Shown here one piece after another: positions 38,919 through 50,963 of a stretch of 64,000 bases of DNA. Both the position numbers and the translations under genes were made by a program. Within the stretch, counting starts at the first letter, position 1. Each line of letters begins with the position of its first letter. This DNA is from Coccinella septempunctata (lineage: Eukaryota; Arthropoda; Insecta; Coleoptera; Coccinellidae): positions 35,787,521 through 35,851,520 of the forward strand of contig NC_058193.1 in assembly GCF_907165205.1 (NCBI RefSeq), written 5' to 3'. Under the pieces are notes generated by a model, which saw only the letters and a list, made by a program, of their open reading frames with translations, searched no databases and was not told the origin of the DNA.

Positions 38919-41900
38919 ATGTTTAAAATTATATCAAGAAAATTCAGTCCTCAGAAAATTCCAATTCTGGTGAGTACTCAAAGAAAAATTGGATTAACAT
39001 GAGTGGAGGTGTTATGTCATCTCTTCAAATATGAATTCATTTGAATTTCCAATTAGAGATTGATATAAAACTTTCAGTTTTTTGACTTCATAAAGAATTT
39101 GTGGTATTCAATATTTTCATATAGTTTCCCATATTAATATAGTTTCTCATTTTCAGAAATTCAAGTGTGAACCCTCAAACAGGATATACACAAGATCTTA
39201 CAGCAACAGTAATCGTGATTTATGTCCGCCACCAAAGAAAAAACAGAAACCAGCTACTGGAACACTTTATACCATAGGAGCCGTTGCTCTCATAGGTGGG
39301 GGTACATTAACATACGCAAAATATAATGATGAATTCAGGGATGCTCTGGTGTGTAGTGCACCATTTTTGGATGACGTCTTGAAAGTTATATATTTAGAAG
39401 AAGATTTGAGTGAAGCGATGGGTAAGGCATATCGGAGTATCAAGCAAGGTATAGGTAATGTAATATCTGGCAAAAAGGATAAGAATTCTGCTGAAATATC
39501 TGTGAAAGAGGAATTCAAAGGTTTGTAAATGACTCTTATCCAACTTGGGCATTCTTAAAAGTGGAACTTTCAGCTCCTCCAACAATATTGCCACGTTTGG
39601 AAGAAGGTAAAGTTCCAGATGATAACTTCCAAGAATTAAGGATTGAGAATCAAACTGACACTGGTGAAACTGAAGTCGAAATAGGTACGATTATATTTCA
39701 AAATTTTCCACATGCTTAAGAATTGCTCTACTCACATACAATGACCATTTTAGGTGGTGTAGTGAAACCAAAGGTAGAAGATTTACCAGAAACTGATACA
39801 CGAAATTTACGTCAGTTGGAGCAAGATTTGACTGAAGCTTGTGCAGATGCTGTGAATTCATACAATAGAGCTTTGTACAACTTGAAAAAATTCAATCAAG
39901 AAGTTGAATGTCTGGTAGAAGAATCCATAGATAAAATAACTGTTGATACTTGGTCATCTATTAAGTCTAAATCCCGAGAAAAAGATAAATCATTGAAAGA
40001 AGCCCAGGAGAAAGCAGATGAAGCTATGGCTAAAGCAAATAAAATGGAAAAGTTAGTTCAAGAACCAGAATTCGAAGCTAGAGATGTCAGTAGGGAAATT
40101 CTCTTAACCAACATCAAACAAATCAAGAAAAACATCGAAGACTCTAAAAAGGAATTGTACAGAGAAACAAAGATGGGAAGTATAGCTTATAAATACTGGG
40201 AACAAGTTCAGAAGGCTAGACAGCATTTCAGTGAGGAATTGGAATCTTTGTTCCCTACAGTTGACCTGCAGAGTAGAGAATTGAAGATACATGGAGAAGA
40301 TTTGGACTTATTCTTGATGCATGCATACTCTCATGTGCTGTACTACCAAAAAGAGTTGGCCAAGGCAGAAACTCTGGCTCAAGATAAGTTGCAGAGGGCA
40401 GTGGATGCTGCGCAAAAGGGAGGTGGGGAGGCACTCACAACGGCTCAGATTTGTGAGGCTTTGGAACAAGAGAAGAGAAAAATAACTTTGTGTTATCAAA
40501 AACAGGTGAGATTCTTTGAGAACTGAATTTTTATTTCCATGAAAGTAAGTTTTTCCACTTAACCTCTTCTGTCATTGTCAAATGCCAGCCAATCCTAATC
40601 TAAGAAATAGGTCATGTGACCAACCCATCAGAGGCTGCCAAATTAATGTCAAAATGTTTGTTGGATATTCCTGACTTAAAATGTTGTAGATGATATTGCT
40701 AATGTCAAAAGCAATTGACTTCTTGATTTTTTCAAGTGCTTGAAATTGAGAAAAGAATCCGAGTGCTATCTGAGGGAACAGTTGAAACGTCAATCCCAGG
40801 CATTTGCTGATCACTTAGAAGAAGCTTTGCGGCAGAAAGAAAAAGAAATCGATCGAAACTTAGCTAGAAAATTCGATGAGAAATTAGAAGAAGAGAAATG
40901 CAGGTTTAAGATGCAACTCGCTGCCATGATCGGAAGGCTCAGAGGTTTAGATCGTACCATGAAAAGTGAGTAATCATTTGCGTTATTTTCAGACTTTTCT
41001 GAATGTAGAACTGCAATGTAGGTGTTAATTCCATTTAGTGAAAATTGTTGAAAATATTTCTTTCGTTTCAAAGCCTCGGATGGAAAATCAGGTACATTGT
41101 TTTCTTGTATGTTACAACTTTGAAAGTTTTAAGGAATAATTGAATAATTAAAACAAATTTGTCTACTTTGAAACGGAACAATGTCCTGTTTGTCCTATAT
41201 AAAGATTTCATTATAAGAGTAAACTGCAAAATAATCTTATCTGCTTGTCTCCAAACATTTTTCATGAATTTTTCAGTAAGAGAAATGGCTGATGAGGAAG
41301 CTAAGAAATCCCAAGTTTTGTGGGCGGCTTGTCAGGCTCTTCTGAGAGCGTTAAGATCGACCTGTCCCGGCTTACCTTGGCAAACCCAGCTTAGACCGCT
41401 TACACCTGAGTTGAATGCGGTAGAAAAATCAGCAGGTAAGCACCTTGATTCCAAGAGAGCACTTTCCTTAATTTGAAGATGCTCCTGCTTATTTTCAGCC
41501 GAACAAGACGAACTAGTCAAGGCAGTTCTGCAAGCCATTCCTTTCGAAGCAAGAGAAAGGGGTATTTTTCCCGAAGATGCTTTAAGAGAGCGTTTCCTCA
41601 AGGTAGAAAAAGTTTGTCGGATGGTAGCTTTGGTGCCAGCTGAAGGTGCTGCTTTGCCGATCTATATATTGTCCTATATCCAGTCGCTTCTCCTATTGAA
41701 AGCCCCTAGTCCAATACCCCAAGCAGAATTGAACAATGAGGAGACCGATTTTTCAGAGTTGTCAACTAACGATATCCTTCAGAGAGCTAGGTGAGTAATA
41801 TCGATGTTTAGTGTAGTCGTTGCAAATCAGCATATTTAATTCTGGCAGATATTGGTTGGACAGAGGCAACTTTCTGCAAACTTTGAAGTATATGAATCTT

Positions 41901-42026
41901 CTAAAAGGTGCTTCGCGCAGTGTAGCTAGGCAATGGATGAACGAAGCTAGAATCCTTCTAGAAACTCAACAGGCTGCCAACACTTTGATGGCTCACGCTG
42001 CATCCAGTGGTCTGATGTATTTATAG
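38919..42026 (+). CDS. Mitofilin: MICOS complex subunit Mic60 (mitofilin)
   Basis: Eight coding exons: 38919-38969, 39157-39520, 39574-39684, 39754-40505, 40737-40965, 41277-41435, 41499-41790, 41849-42026. All are in phase, giving 711 residues. The basic N-terminus (MFKIISRKFSPQKIPILKF) is a mitochondrial presequence. A single inner-membrane span follows near residues 53-71 ('TLYTIGAVALIGGGTLTYA'). The middle is a long charged coiled coil (exon 4 on, for example 'SLKEAQEKADEAMAKANK'). The C-terminal mitofilin domain includes 'FRYW'-type region 'RYWLDRGNFLQTLKYMNLL' and 'SRSVARQWMNEARILLETQ'. Mic60 sits in the inner membrane, shapes crista junctions and contacts the outer membrane. Introns are short (53 and 69 bp for introns 2 and 3). 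A polyadenylation signal lies at 42276. Confidence 0.95.
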
Positions 42027-42275
42027 ATTGAGTGTATAAAATTTCAATTAAAAATTGGCAATTGGAATATTTCTTTGTGAATCGTAAGATCCTATTTACT
42101 ATAATTTTTCATAGATTTACACTATCGATATTTTACATTTTACCATAAATTCTTGGTTTTTACTGTGCTTTTTTTTGTTGAATCAATTTTAGGAAATTTT
42201 TCTAACAATTATATTATTAAGAATTTTTCAAGACTGCTTATGGTAGTAGCAACAGTTGTGTAAATTTATCCAGTT

Positions 42276-42281
42276 AATAAA
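42276..42281 (+). terminator. Polyadenylation signal of Mic60
   Basis: AATAAA 250 bp downstream of the Mic60 stop, in an AT-rich 3' UTR. Confidence 0.6.
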
Positions 42282-42956
42282 TCAGTGAATTAAATATTTT
42301 TCTTTATAATTTAGGAAAGAATTCCCTAGCAATAATGTTCTTTTTTTAAGGCTGCTAAAAAGTGAGTACACATAATAAATACTTCGAAAAAATATTATTT
42401 CTTTTCAACCTTCTACAGCCCATAACATAACCATTTCATTTGGTAGGCTATGCATGACCTTATGGTGAGTTTTTGTGGTTATTTAGACCTAAGAAAGGAA
42501 TGCTTGATTGGTTCCTCTCTTAAGCCTTAAGGCTGCATGAACCCACCGTGTTGTCAGATGGAGATCATAGACAAACTAGATGGAGATGAGATTCTTTCTG
42601 TCTTAGTTCTTTGGAAGCCTTCGATTATCTCCTGCTGAAGCCCTTTTTTCATCCACAAAACACGAATATTCATTTTTACCTCAGAACAATGATGAACAGG
42701 TAAATATGTTTTTGAATAATCAGCCAGTGCTAAAAACGACGTATCAGCTGTTTTTTGGACATCCCTGAATGTGACCTAACCTAAGCATGACATATTTGTC
42801 AATTAATCAGGCTGATTGTTTATTTTTTGTTTTTTTTTCACGTGGAATGAAAATAACGAAGGGGATAGTTAGTTCCTGAACCTGAATGTTCCAACACAAA
42901 TTTAATTCTTACACCTTGGTTCCAGCACTGCTGAGTAAAATCAAATTCGTGCAATA

Positions 42957-43301
42957 ATGGTTGATAACAATAGGGACTGGGATGATTATAATCGTCAGAT
43001 AGCTGTACAAGGGCGTCAAATATTGGAAAGAACTGGAGAAAGCATTCAAAGATCAAATCAAATAGCTATTGAAACCGAAGCTATAGGCACAGAAGTGATA
43101 TCAGAGCTAAATGACCAAAGAGAAGCTTTGCTTAGGACTAAAAGCAGACTTGAAAATGCAGATGAACAATTGGATAGTGCAAAAGCCATTCTTCGAAGGA
43201 TGGGCAGGAATATCGTGTATAATAGACTGATATTGATTTTAATAATTATAATGGAAGTTGGTATACTCATTGGCATTTCATACATAAAGTTCATCAAGTG
43301 A
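42957..43301 (+). CDS. Short Vti1b-like Qb-SNARE
   Basis: One exon of 114 residues. It contains the Qb SNARE heptad region, with 'SNQIAIETEAIGTEVISEL' and 'LNDQREALLRTKSRLENAD' matching the Vti1b zero-layer region, and a C-terminal membrane anchor ('LILILIIIMEVGILIGI', then YIKFIK). Vti1b acts in fusion of late endosomes and lysosomes. Vertebrate Vti1b is about 232 residues with an N-terminal three-helix regulatory domain. That domain is absent here. An in-frame TAA lies 21 nt before the ATG with no splice acceptor between them, which supports this start. An undetected upstream exon spliced inside this ORF cannot be fully excluded. Two AATAAA signals follow at 43405 and 43417. Confidence 0.85.
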   Translation: MVDNNRDWDDYNRQIAVQGRQILERTGESIQRSNQIAIETEAIGTEVISELNDQREALLRTKSRLENADEQLDSAKAILRRMGRNIVYNRLILILIIIMEVGILIGISYIKFIK

Positions 43302-43404
43302 GGCATTTGTTTCTTGTATTCTATCACATGATTCTGAGATTTTCAATTTATTCATATTCTTTAAAGTTTTACGTATCAACTTAATCCTGATTATATTTGT
43401 ACCA

Positions 43405-43422
43405 AATAAACCGTAAAATAAA
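43405..43422 (+). terminator. Tandem polyadenylation signals of the Vti1b-like gene
   Basis: AATAAA at 43405-43410 and at 43417-43422, about 100-120 bp after the stop codon. Confidence 0.6.
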
Positions 43423-43872
43423 TTTGCGCTAATGTAGCTTGCCTTGATGGCTTAAATTTGGAATTCCCAGGAGCAACCTTTGTTGTCTTGTTGTAGGACT
43501 AACTTTGTCGAATTCGCGCAGATTCCAATAAAATGTATCCTATGAAATATACTCCGGATGCAAAATTTTGAAATTTTATTCATCTAATAAAATTATTTCA
43601 ATTTGAAATATTGAAATGATGAAATAGATTGACTAGCTGGCCACAGAGGGAAGATGATCAAATTCATGTGATCTGTGTTGTAGTTCTAAAAGCCCACCAA
43701 CTGTCATCTGAACAAGGATTTTCTATGGAAATATGTTTGTTTACGTGTATTTGATACGAAAAATATAAAATTTTCTCGGTATAGATATGGAAAATGTTCA
43801 TTTTACCACCGGCAAACGCTCCTTTTTGGGAGGGGCTTAGTTTTTGTTGTTAGTGCTATAAATTCAAGCAAT

Positions 43873-45235
43873 ATGGGTCTACAACAAGAGAGTTTATTGA
43901 AAAAGTATATAACAATTTTCGCTATTGTAAGCTCTTATTGGTAAGAATGAGTAATAATCATTTACAAATTGAGAGCTTAAAATAATGACTTCTAGGACGG
44001 TATCCATTTTCACCGTATTCGTGAATAAAGGTCTTCTTAGTGGAATTGAATTGGATGCTCCTATGTTCATAGCTTGTTATCAAACACTTGTAACTGCCCT
44101 AATATGTTATATTAAACAACTTCTCAACAAAAGGTGGCCAACAAAAGTTTCTTTCCCTGATACAGATGTGTGGAATATACAAACTATCTCTTCTGTAAGT
44201 TCCTTCGTTTAGTCATATTGATGATTATTGGCTTAAAGCAAATAATTTTCATTTATGTTCATTTTGCCCTCATATATTGAAACAGAAGCATTTTGTACCA
44301 ACTGTTTCTTTATACCACAATATTTAATTTTAGGTTCTGCCTGTTTCATTTATGTTCACAATGATGATAGCCACCAATAATTTATGCCTTCAAAATGTTT
44401 CTCTTGCTTTCTACTATGTTGGTAGATCACTCACAACGATGTTCAATGTTGTATTTACCTTTTTGATATTGAATGAAAAAACTTCAACAAGGTGTTTAGT
44501 CTGCTGTGCTTTCATTATATTTGGTTTTTATTTAGGAGTCGATCAAGAACAATTGGCAGGTTTGTTTTTTAGTAAAATACTCTGTTAATGAAAGTATGAA
44601 TACAGTTACTGTATTTCTAGGGAGTTTTTCTGTGAGTGGAACGATTTTTGGAGTTCTAGCTTCTCTGTCTTTATCATTATTTTCCATATTGACCAAAAAA
44701 GTGTTACCAAAGCTGAATAGTGATGTTTGGGTTCTATCATATTATAATAATATATATGCTACAATTCTCTTCATACCACTGATTGTATTTAATGGAGAAT
44801 TGGGCACTATTCTTAATTTCGAGGGACTTTGGGATATCAGTTTCTGGTTTCCGATGACAATTGGTGGCCTATGTGGATTTTCTGTAGGATTTTTAACTTC
44901 ATTACAAATTAAGGTGAGAAAATTGATAGGATTTCTTGTTAAGAAGTACCAGCTCCTGCTGACCTTGTGCTTGTTATGCAACCCATAACATTTTGAAATG
45001 GCTTTATTTTATCTCCTCCTTTTTTTAGTATACTTCAGCTTTAACCCATAATATTTCTGGAACTGCAAAAGCTTGTGCACAGACAGTTTTAGCCACATAT
45101 TGGTACAAAGAAACCAAAACTTTTTTGTGGTGGACCTCAAATATAATAGTTTTATTGGCAAGCGCAGCATATGCTAGAATAAAACAACTGGATATGGAAG
45201 CAAAACAAGCATTGCCTTCTTATCAAAAAGTCTGA
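43873..45235 (+). CDS. GDP-fucose transporter (SLC35C1 type)
   Basis: Five coding exons: 43873-43940, 43996-44194, 44334-44559, 44621-44913, 45029-45235. All are in phase, giving 330 residues. It exchanges cytosolic GDP-fucose for GMP across the Golgi membrane, supplying fucosylation, for example of Notch and N-glycans. Hallmarks shared with human SLC35C1 are 'FVNKGLLSG', 'NNLCLQNVSLAFYYVGRSL', 'GFYLGVDQEQLAG', 'GTIFGVLASLSLSLFSI', 'VLSYYNNIYATILFIPL' and 'ALTHNISGTAKACAQTVLA' followed by 'ETKTFLWWTSN'. Many hydrophobic segments fit the ten-span nucleotide-sugar transporter fold. The C-terminus is short. Exon 1 is a small 68-nt exon starting MGLQQESLLKKY. AATAAA lies at 45396. It converges on the Ig-domain gene. 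Confidence 0.95.
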
Positions 45236-45395
45236 ATGTGTGTTACCTTTTTCGAATTTCCATTGTGATATAGATGAATTCCTAAAATGACAATGTAGTA
45301 GTGATGAAGACAAAGTTTTTTATTTAAATAAGCAGAAAGTATATAAGTGAGTTCAAATTTCCTAGCTTTCTGGTTGTAGAAACCTCAGCTTTGTA

Positions 45396-45446
45396 AATAA
45401 AGACGAAATTACACCTGTAATTTTTTAATAATTATTGTTTTTTATT
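45396..45446. terminator. Two opposed polyadenylation signals in a 218-bp convergent gap
   Basis: AATAAA on the plus strand at 45396-45401 serves the GDP-fucose transporter. TTTATT at 45441-45446 is AATAAA on the minus strand for the Ig-domain gene, just after its stop at 45454. The signals face each other only 40 bp apart, so the 3' ends may overlap. Confidence 0.6.
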
Positions 45447-45453
45447 CAACTTA

Positions 45454-46848
45454 TCACATGCTGGTACATTTTAAATATTGCAATTGTTCGGGACTATCGC
45501 GTTTTCGTCTCTTACTGACACAGAAAACGTATGAAACTATGTATAATAGTATGAAAATTAACGGAATCAACAATAAACACGTGTAAGATTCGAAATTATA
45601 ACTGTGTTGCCTCTGAAAATCAACAATTATAGTAACATTTTTATGATCCTTTCCATCAGATGAAAGGGCAGAACATACATAGGTACCCCCATCCCACACG
45701 TGGGTGTTGAAAATATGCAATTTACTAACATATAAATTTTCCCAATTGTAAGTGCTATCACTTGTATTGTTAATGAGACACAGACAGTTGAAGTTCCCCT
45801 CGATTTCTATTTCATAAGCGGCAAAATCTAGTTCGCACAAATTTGTCCAGCACACTTTGAACCACAAAATTTTCGGTGGTGTCCTACTGGAAACACTGCA
45901 GTTTATGGTTAGATGACCGTTGAGGCGGACCACTTTTTGATTCGGTATCACCGACATCACTCTTGGTGGGGGCCATTCGAAAGTCACTGCATCTTAAGAA
46001 AAAAAGTTTTAACAAAAAAAAATAGTATTTGTTTTTCTCTAGCGTTTGTGTTTTTTTTTACAAAATTTCTTTATTTACTCACCTATTTCTAAAATGAAAA
46101 TTTTGCGTATTATATTTCCCGATATACACCTATAAATTCCAACATCATCCAGACTTGTATTTTCAATTTTAAGCATCCTATTTCCATTGTAGTGATGGAG
46201 CAATTTCCAAGGGATACCTTGATTTGTGTTTAAATCTCCTTCCCCAGCGGTTTCGCAGTTCATGCCTTTATAATTCATCCCACAGGACTGGAAAAAATTA
46301 TACTGTATTATGTAGCCAGAAAAAATTTAGGTTGATACTCCGAAACAGCGAATACATAAAACAAAATAGAAGATCATCTTAGCTTTTCATGTTTTTCGTT
46401 ACTTTGTTACCACATTAGGCCGTTTTACCTTGAATTGCCAAGTGACATCGCTTTTGGCTTTATTACAACTCAAAGAAATTGATGAGCCAGATTTTATTCT
46501 GTATCTCTTCGTTCTTGGTAACAGAGTTACAGAGTCCAGAGATTCTGAAAGAATAAAAAATAAATAGATATAAGTTTATTCAACATGTACAATTTTTTTT
46601 TTGACGACAAGAATGTAGTAGTCTTTATTAGGTGATCTACTCTACTGTCTATGATTTGATCATTCTACTCCCTTGTGATGAATAAAGGTCTGCCAGTGTT
46701 AAGAATGGGGTAATTTGATTAAGAAGATTTAAAGAACTGATCTCATACATTTGAAGATTTTCTGCCTACCAGTTTCAGCAGGAATTGAGTGATGTTGCGG
46801 CAAGTGAATCAGCAGGAGAAAACTGACGATCCTCAGAACAATACACAT
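45454..46848 (-). CDS. Two-Ig-domain single-pass membrane protein, family not identified
   Basis: Four coding exons (transcript order): 46848-46770, 46544-46429, 46287-46083, 45992-45454, with in-phase GT/AG borders, giving 312 residues. The start MCIVLRIVSFLLLIHL is a signal peptide. The first Ig domain has 'GSSISLSCNKAKSDVTWQF' (Cys and Trp) and closes with 'SLDDVGIYRCISG'. The second runs from 'RLNGHLTINCSVSSRTPP' with 'ILWFK' to 'VWDGGTYVCSALSSDG'. A membrane span (LLLIPLIFILLYIVSYVFC) leads to a short basic cytoplasmic tail of about 25 residues without a kinase or TIR domain. The second domain resembles growth-factor or IL-1-type receptor Ig folds, so a decoy receptor or adhesion role is possible. 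This is inference only. Extra cysteines in domain 2 ('VCWTNLCELD', 'FNCLCL') suggest additional disulfides. Confidence 0.8.
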
Positions 46849-48122
46849 TTCACATGAGCACTTCGCATGCACTATTCAACTGCCGAATTACACCCGCTAG
46901 GTACCAACAAGAATTGTATGGGGCCAATTTATTTTGAATTAAAAGTCTGCTGCACATCAGCCAATCCAAACATTTAGAGAAAACGTCACAACAGCGAATA
47001 TTTTGGGTGGAATCCGAGATCTTACCGAATGTTTATGTTCTTAGCAGTTCAACCCGATTATAATTAGACAAAACAATTGTTCATCGATCGCGAAACGCGT
47101 AGAAAATTCCTCGGAGGATCTATCCGCGGTTTACCTATGAATAGTGCTAATTGTTGTCAACTAGCACCTTCAGATACTACAATAATCTAATCTTCCCAAT
47201 ATTTGCTCGACCGTTACTTGCCTGGGCAAATATAGAACGGGTATTGGAATAAATATTTTGGATTTATTTTCTGGCGAATTTATTACTTGCGGTAAACATA
47301 ATAAAATACTACCGTATATTGTCGTTCCGTACACCTCGTTATCAGATAGAAAAGGGGGAATCGATTTACGTTTTATCGACTTATCTGATTATTAGGAATT
47401 GGACCATTATTATTCAGCCCAGCTCTTCACAGCGACTCTTGGCTGCGGGGAGTCAACTTTCAGTTTTCGAAAGGCGTGAGCGAAAATATTGAAGCGGGTT
47501 ATCTCTAGTGGATTTTACTCATTCACGATCTCAACCGGCTAGTCATCGTGCTCGGCGAGCTCCACACAACATAGTTGTACTGTGTCACACAAATCCGCTG
47601 CCAATGATGAATGAGCCCACACTAGAAACATTGGCATGCTACGGCCGACCTTTCACTATTCTGTAGATACGTCCATGGCCAATATCCTTTGGAGCTAACC
47701 TCCTGTCAGAAGAACTCACTGAACTGCTGAATCTAACCGGTATACAGCCGAGCTTCGGACGTCTAGAACAGCTTAATACGACCTAGAGCACCCAGATTTT
47801 GCAACTCTCTGCCTCCGGACTCTGAAACCTGCCAGATTGAGGCCTAATCCGCGTAGCTCGTGTTAGTACAAATAAAAGTTAGGATCTGCCTCGAAAATTA
47901 CAAGTCCTTATTTTTTTCTATCATCGTTATCTATGTCGGGATATTGAAATTAACCACTACTTTTTTATCGAAGAATCCAACCCAATCATTTGAGACCATT
48001 CTGAGCTCAAAATTATTCATAAACGACCATCAAATCATTTATTCAAGGATGGGCAGTTTCTTAGGTTAGGATGGATGTGACAATTGTAATTCAGAAATAA
48101 AACATAGCTTAACAATTTACTC
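46849..48122. other. Intergenic stretch between the Ig-domain gene and pitchoune
   Basis: This includes the upstream region of the Ig-domain gene. 47400-47860 is less AT-rich than its surroundings but has no recognisable exon on either strand. No RNA gene seen. Confidence 0.4.
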
Positions 48123-48128
48123 TTTATT
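48123..48128 (-). terminator. Polyadenylation signal of pitchoune
   Basis: TTTATT on the plus strand is AATAAA on the minus strand, 131 bp past the pitchoune stop codon. Confidence 0.55.
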
Positions 48129-48258
48129 CATCGAGAATAATTTGAATTTTTCTTGAATTTCCTGATGATGCGTATAAATATAAATATGTACAAGAGAATT
48201 CAAATGCAAGCATTAGTTTCATCAGGATCAACTCCATCCTTATCCACTGTATCGAAAT

Positions 48259-50775
48259 CTACCTCGCGAACTGTCTGCTATCGTTCCTATTTTTATTTTT
48301 TTGCGGTTGTCTGTACGTGAATTTTTTGTCTTCGAATGTGTTCAGTTTCTTATATGCTCCAAATCCACCGCCTCCTCTTCTTTTTTCTGGTCTGTGGCCT
48401 TTAACATCTGCAGAAAACATTTGGTTGAAACGATTATTGTTGCAAACTAAATTTATATGGAGAGGAAATTGAATGGGATAACTCACTTAAATCCACAGCT
48501 GGAGGTGTTGTGAATCCAAAAGATTTTCCAACTTGCATCAGATCCAAAGTGTTCACATCAAAAATGGTCTTGAGCTGATGGGAGTCATACGCTCTTACAT
48601 ATGACTTGAAGGCTTCTTTCGCAGACATATGCAGGAAATAATTTTTACTTATCAAAGCCTCCAACTGAAAACGAAAATATATTTAATCACACAACTTTAG
48701 CTTTTTGGGACAAAAACACTATTCTATGGGTCCTGCTCATGTCTGTGATTGGTTCTAACCTCAGTTTTGTCAAACTAACATGGATTCGTTTACGTAAATG
48801 TCAAAAAGCTAAATTTTCCCTCTTCAATGTAAGTGGACTTACCTGTAATTGAATATTTGAAACCTTGTTCCAAACGAACTCGTATTCGTTGAGGGGCACT
48901 TTGGCTTGTTTCAAATACCAAAGGAATCCCAGCTCCTCAGGCCTCAATATCAAGAGGGCATGACCCTTGCTACCTTCACCTCTGGCTGTTCGCCCCACAC
49001 GATGAATATACTCCTTAGGATCGTCTGGAGGATCATATTGTACGATCCAGTCAACGGCCGGTATATCCAGACCTCTAGCCGCTACATCTGTGCACAGAAG
49101 TATACCAGATTCTGCATTGCAAAAATCAAAGAATGTTGTTGACCTCTTCATTTGCTTCTGTTTTCCCTGCGAACAAAAAGGTGGAGATAAAATTAAAAAA
49201 ATTAATGATGTTGAAATTCAACTTACATGTATACACATCACTGGCAGGTCAATATAATTAAATAGCTCGTGGTGGTATTTGACAGACATACAAGAACTGA
49301 AAAATACCATCACCTTCTTCTTACGGTTCCTTTTCAAAAACGTGAAAAGAACAAGTAATCTTTTTTCTGAAGGACACACTACATAACCTTGTTCTAAGCC
49401 TGTTACAGTAGCTGTGTCTTTGTTATCGTCTACACCCACATATACAGGCTCCTTCTTCAGTGCCAACCTTGCCAAAGACTCAGTTTTTTTAGTCTGGGTA
49501 GCACTGAACAGCATTGTTTGACGATTTTCTATAAATGAGAAAAGTTATTCATTATTGCCTTCACCTATTGATATGAATATACTTACTGGGAATGAGCTTG
49601 AGAATCGTATTCATATCCTCTTCAAACCCGATATCCAGAATCCTATCAGCTTCATCAATAATCAAGCAATTTAAATTCCTATATAAGAAGTCAGGAGTGT
49701 TCTGCATGTGATCCAACAATCTGCCAGGTGTTGCAACAAGTATGTTGATACCTTTGGATAGTTTTTGAGCTTCCATTGTCCTGTTTGCTCCACCCATAAC
49801 CAGACCATAGGTTAAAGAATGGTATTTCAATAGCTCTTTCAGTACACCAAACGTTTGCATTGACAATTCCCTGGTTGGAGAAATAATAACTACCACAGTA
49901 CCTAGAAAAAAAGAGCGTAATTTCTTTCCGAAACACTAGAATTCCAAAACAAAAGAAACAGGGTGAAAATATTCCATTCTTCACTTACCATGTCTTGGCG
50001 AAACTTTCATTTTAAAAATCATTTCTATAGCAGGAATAAGGAAAGCCAAAGTTTTCCCAGATCCTGTTTTCGCTGCCCCAAGCAAATCTTTACCCTCTAA
50101 CAAAGGAGGTATACTTTTAGCTTGAATCTCTGTCATTTTTGTGAAACCCATGTCAGAGATTGCCTTTTTAGTATCTTCACAAATATCAAGTGAATCGAAG
50201 TTGGTTTCATAAGTGATTGGAACTGAAAGAAAAATACATTGGTTACTAAATACAACTGAGAGAATTATTTTACTTACTGTTATAATTTATTTCTTCCTTT
50301 GCATCTGTGTTAGATTCTCCACCTTCTATTATGGTTGAATCTGTGTCACCAGAAGATTTATTAATCTCTGAAAAATATATTGATAATGTGCTACAATTAC
50401 CCAAGATTATAGACAACTTACTCTTTTTAGGTACTTCTTCATTGTTTTCTTTTGATATCTCTTCACTTCCACAACCATTTGTTATTTTCCTTTTCTCTAT
50501 AAAAAATCAGGTAATGATAATATTAACTAAACTTATGCCTTTAACTACTTACTCTTCTTAGGCTGTTTAACTTCTGATTTTTCTTCTACATTTTTCTCAA
50601 TGATGTCCTCTTTTCTCTTTTTTATTCCATTTGATTTCGGTTGGTCTGACAACAAATTGCTTGAGTATAGATATGTTTATAGAAATAAAATATACTACTT
50701 ACCTTTTTTTTTCTCAGCATCTTGAATCATTTTCAACTTGCGCTTCTTGCTTTTTTTAATTTCTGAATTAGCCAT
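48259..50775 (-). CDS. pit: DEAD-box RNA helicase DDX18 / pitchoune (Has1 family)
   Basis: Ten coding exons (transcript order): 50775-50703, 50645-50553, 50496-50422, 50367-50278, 50222-49989, 49901-49587, 49528-49227, 49166-48843, 48664-48487, 48407-48259. All are in phase, giving 610 residues. It is an ATP-dependent nucleolar helicase for 60S ribosome biogenesis. The lysine-rich N-terminus (about 110 residues over four small exons) looks like a nucleolar targeting tail. Helicase motifs: Q motif 'DMGFTKMTEIQ', motif I AAKTGSGKT (160-168), Ia PTRELSMQ, Ib TPGRLLDH, II DEAD (271-274), III SAT in 'MLFSATQT', V 'CTDVAARGLDIP', VI 'HRVGRTARG'. The Has1-specific C-terminus ends 'DSRQFAR', preceded by 'KRRGGGGFGAYKKL'. 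It is head to head with sponge. Confidence 0.96.
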
Positions 50776-50963
50776 GATTTCTCCCAAAATAAATACGCAA
50801 CTTTTCAAAATTCCAATCACACGTGTTGACCAGATAACAGGCGACGTTTGTCTATGGTTGTGATGAAAAAATTTATAGGTTAATTTTGAGTTTTGACACA
50901 TAGAAACTTAAAATTTCTCTTTTTCTTGAAGAATTCTTTTTCTTCTATCTTTTGATATGTGTT

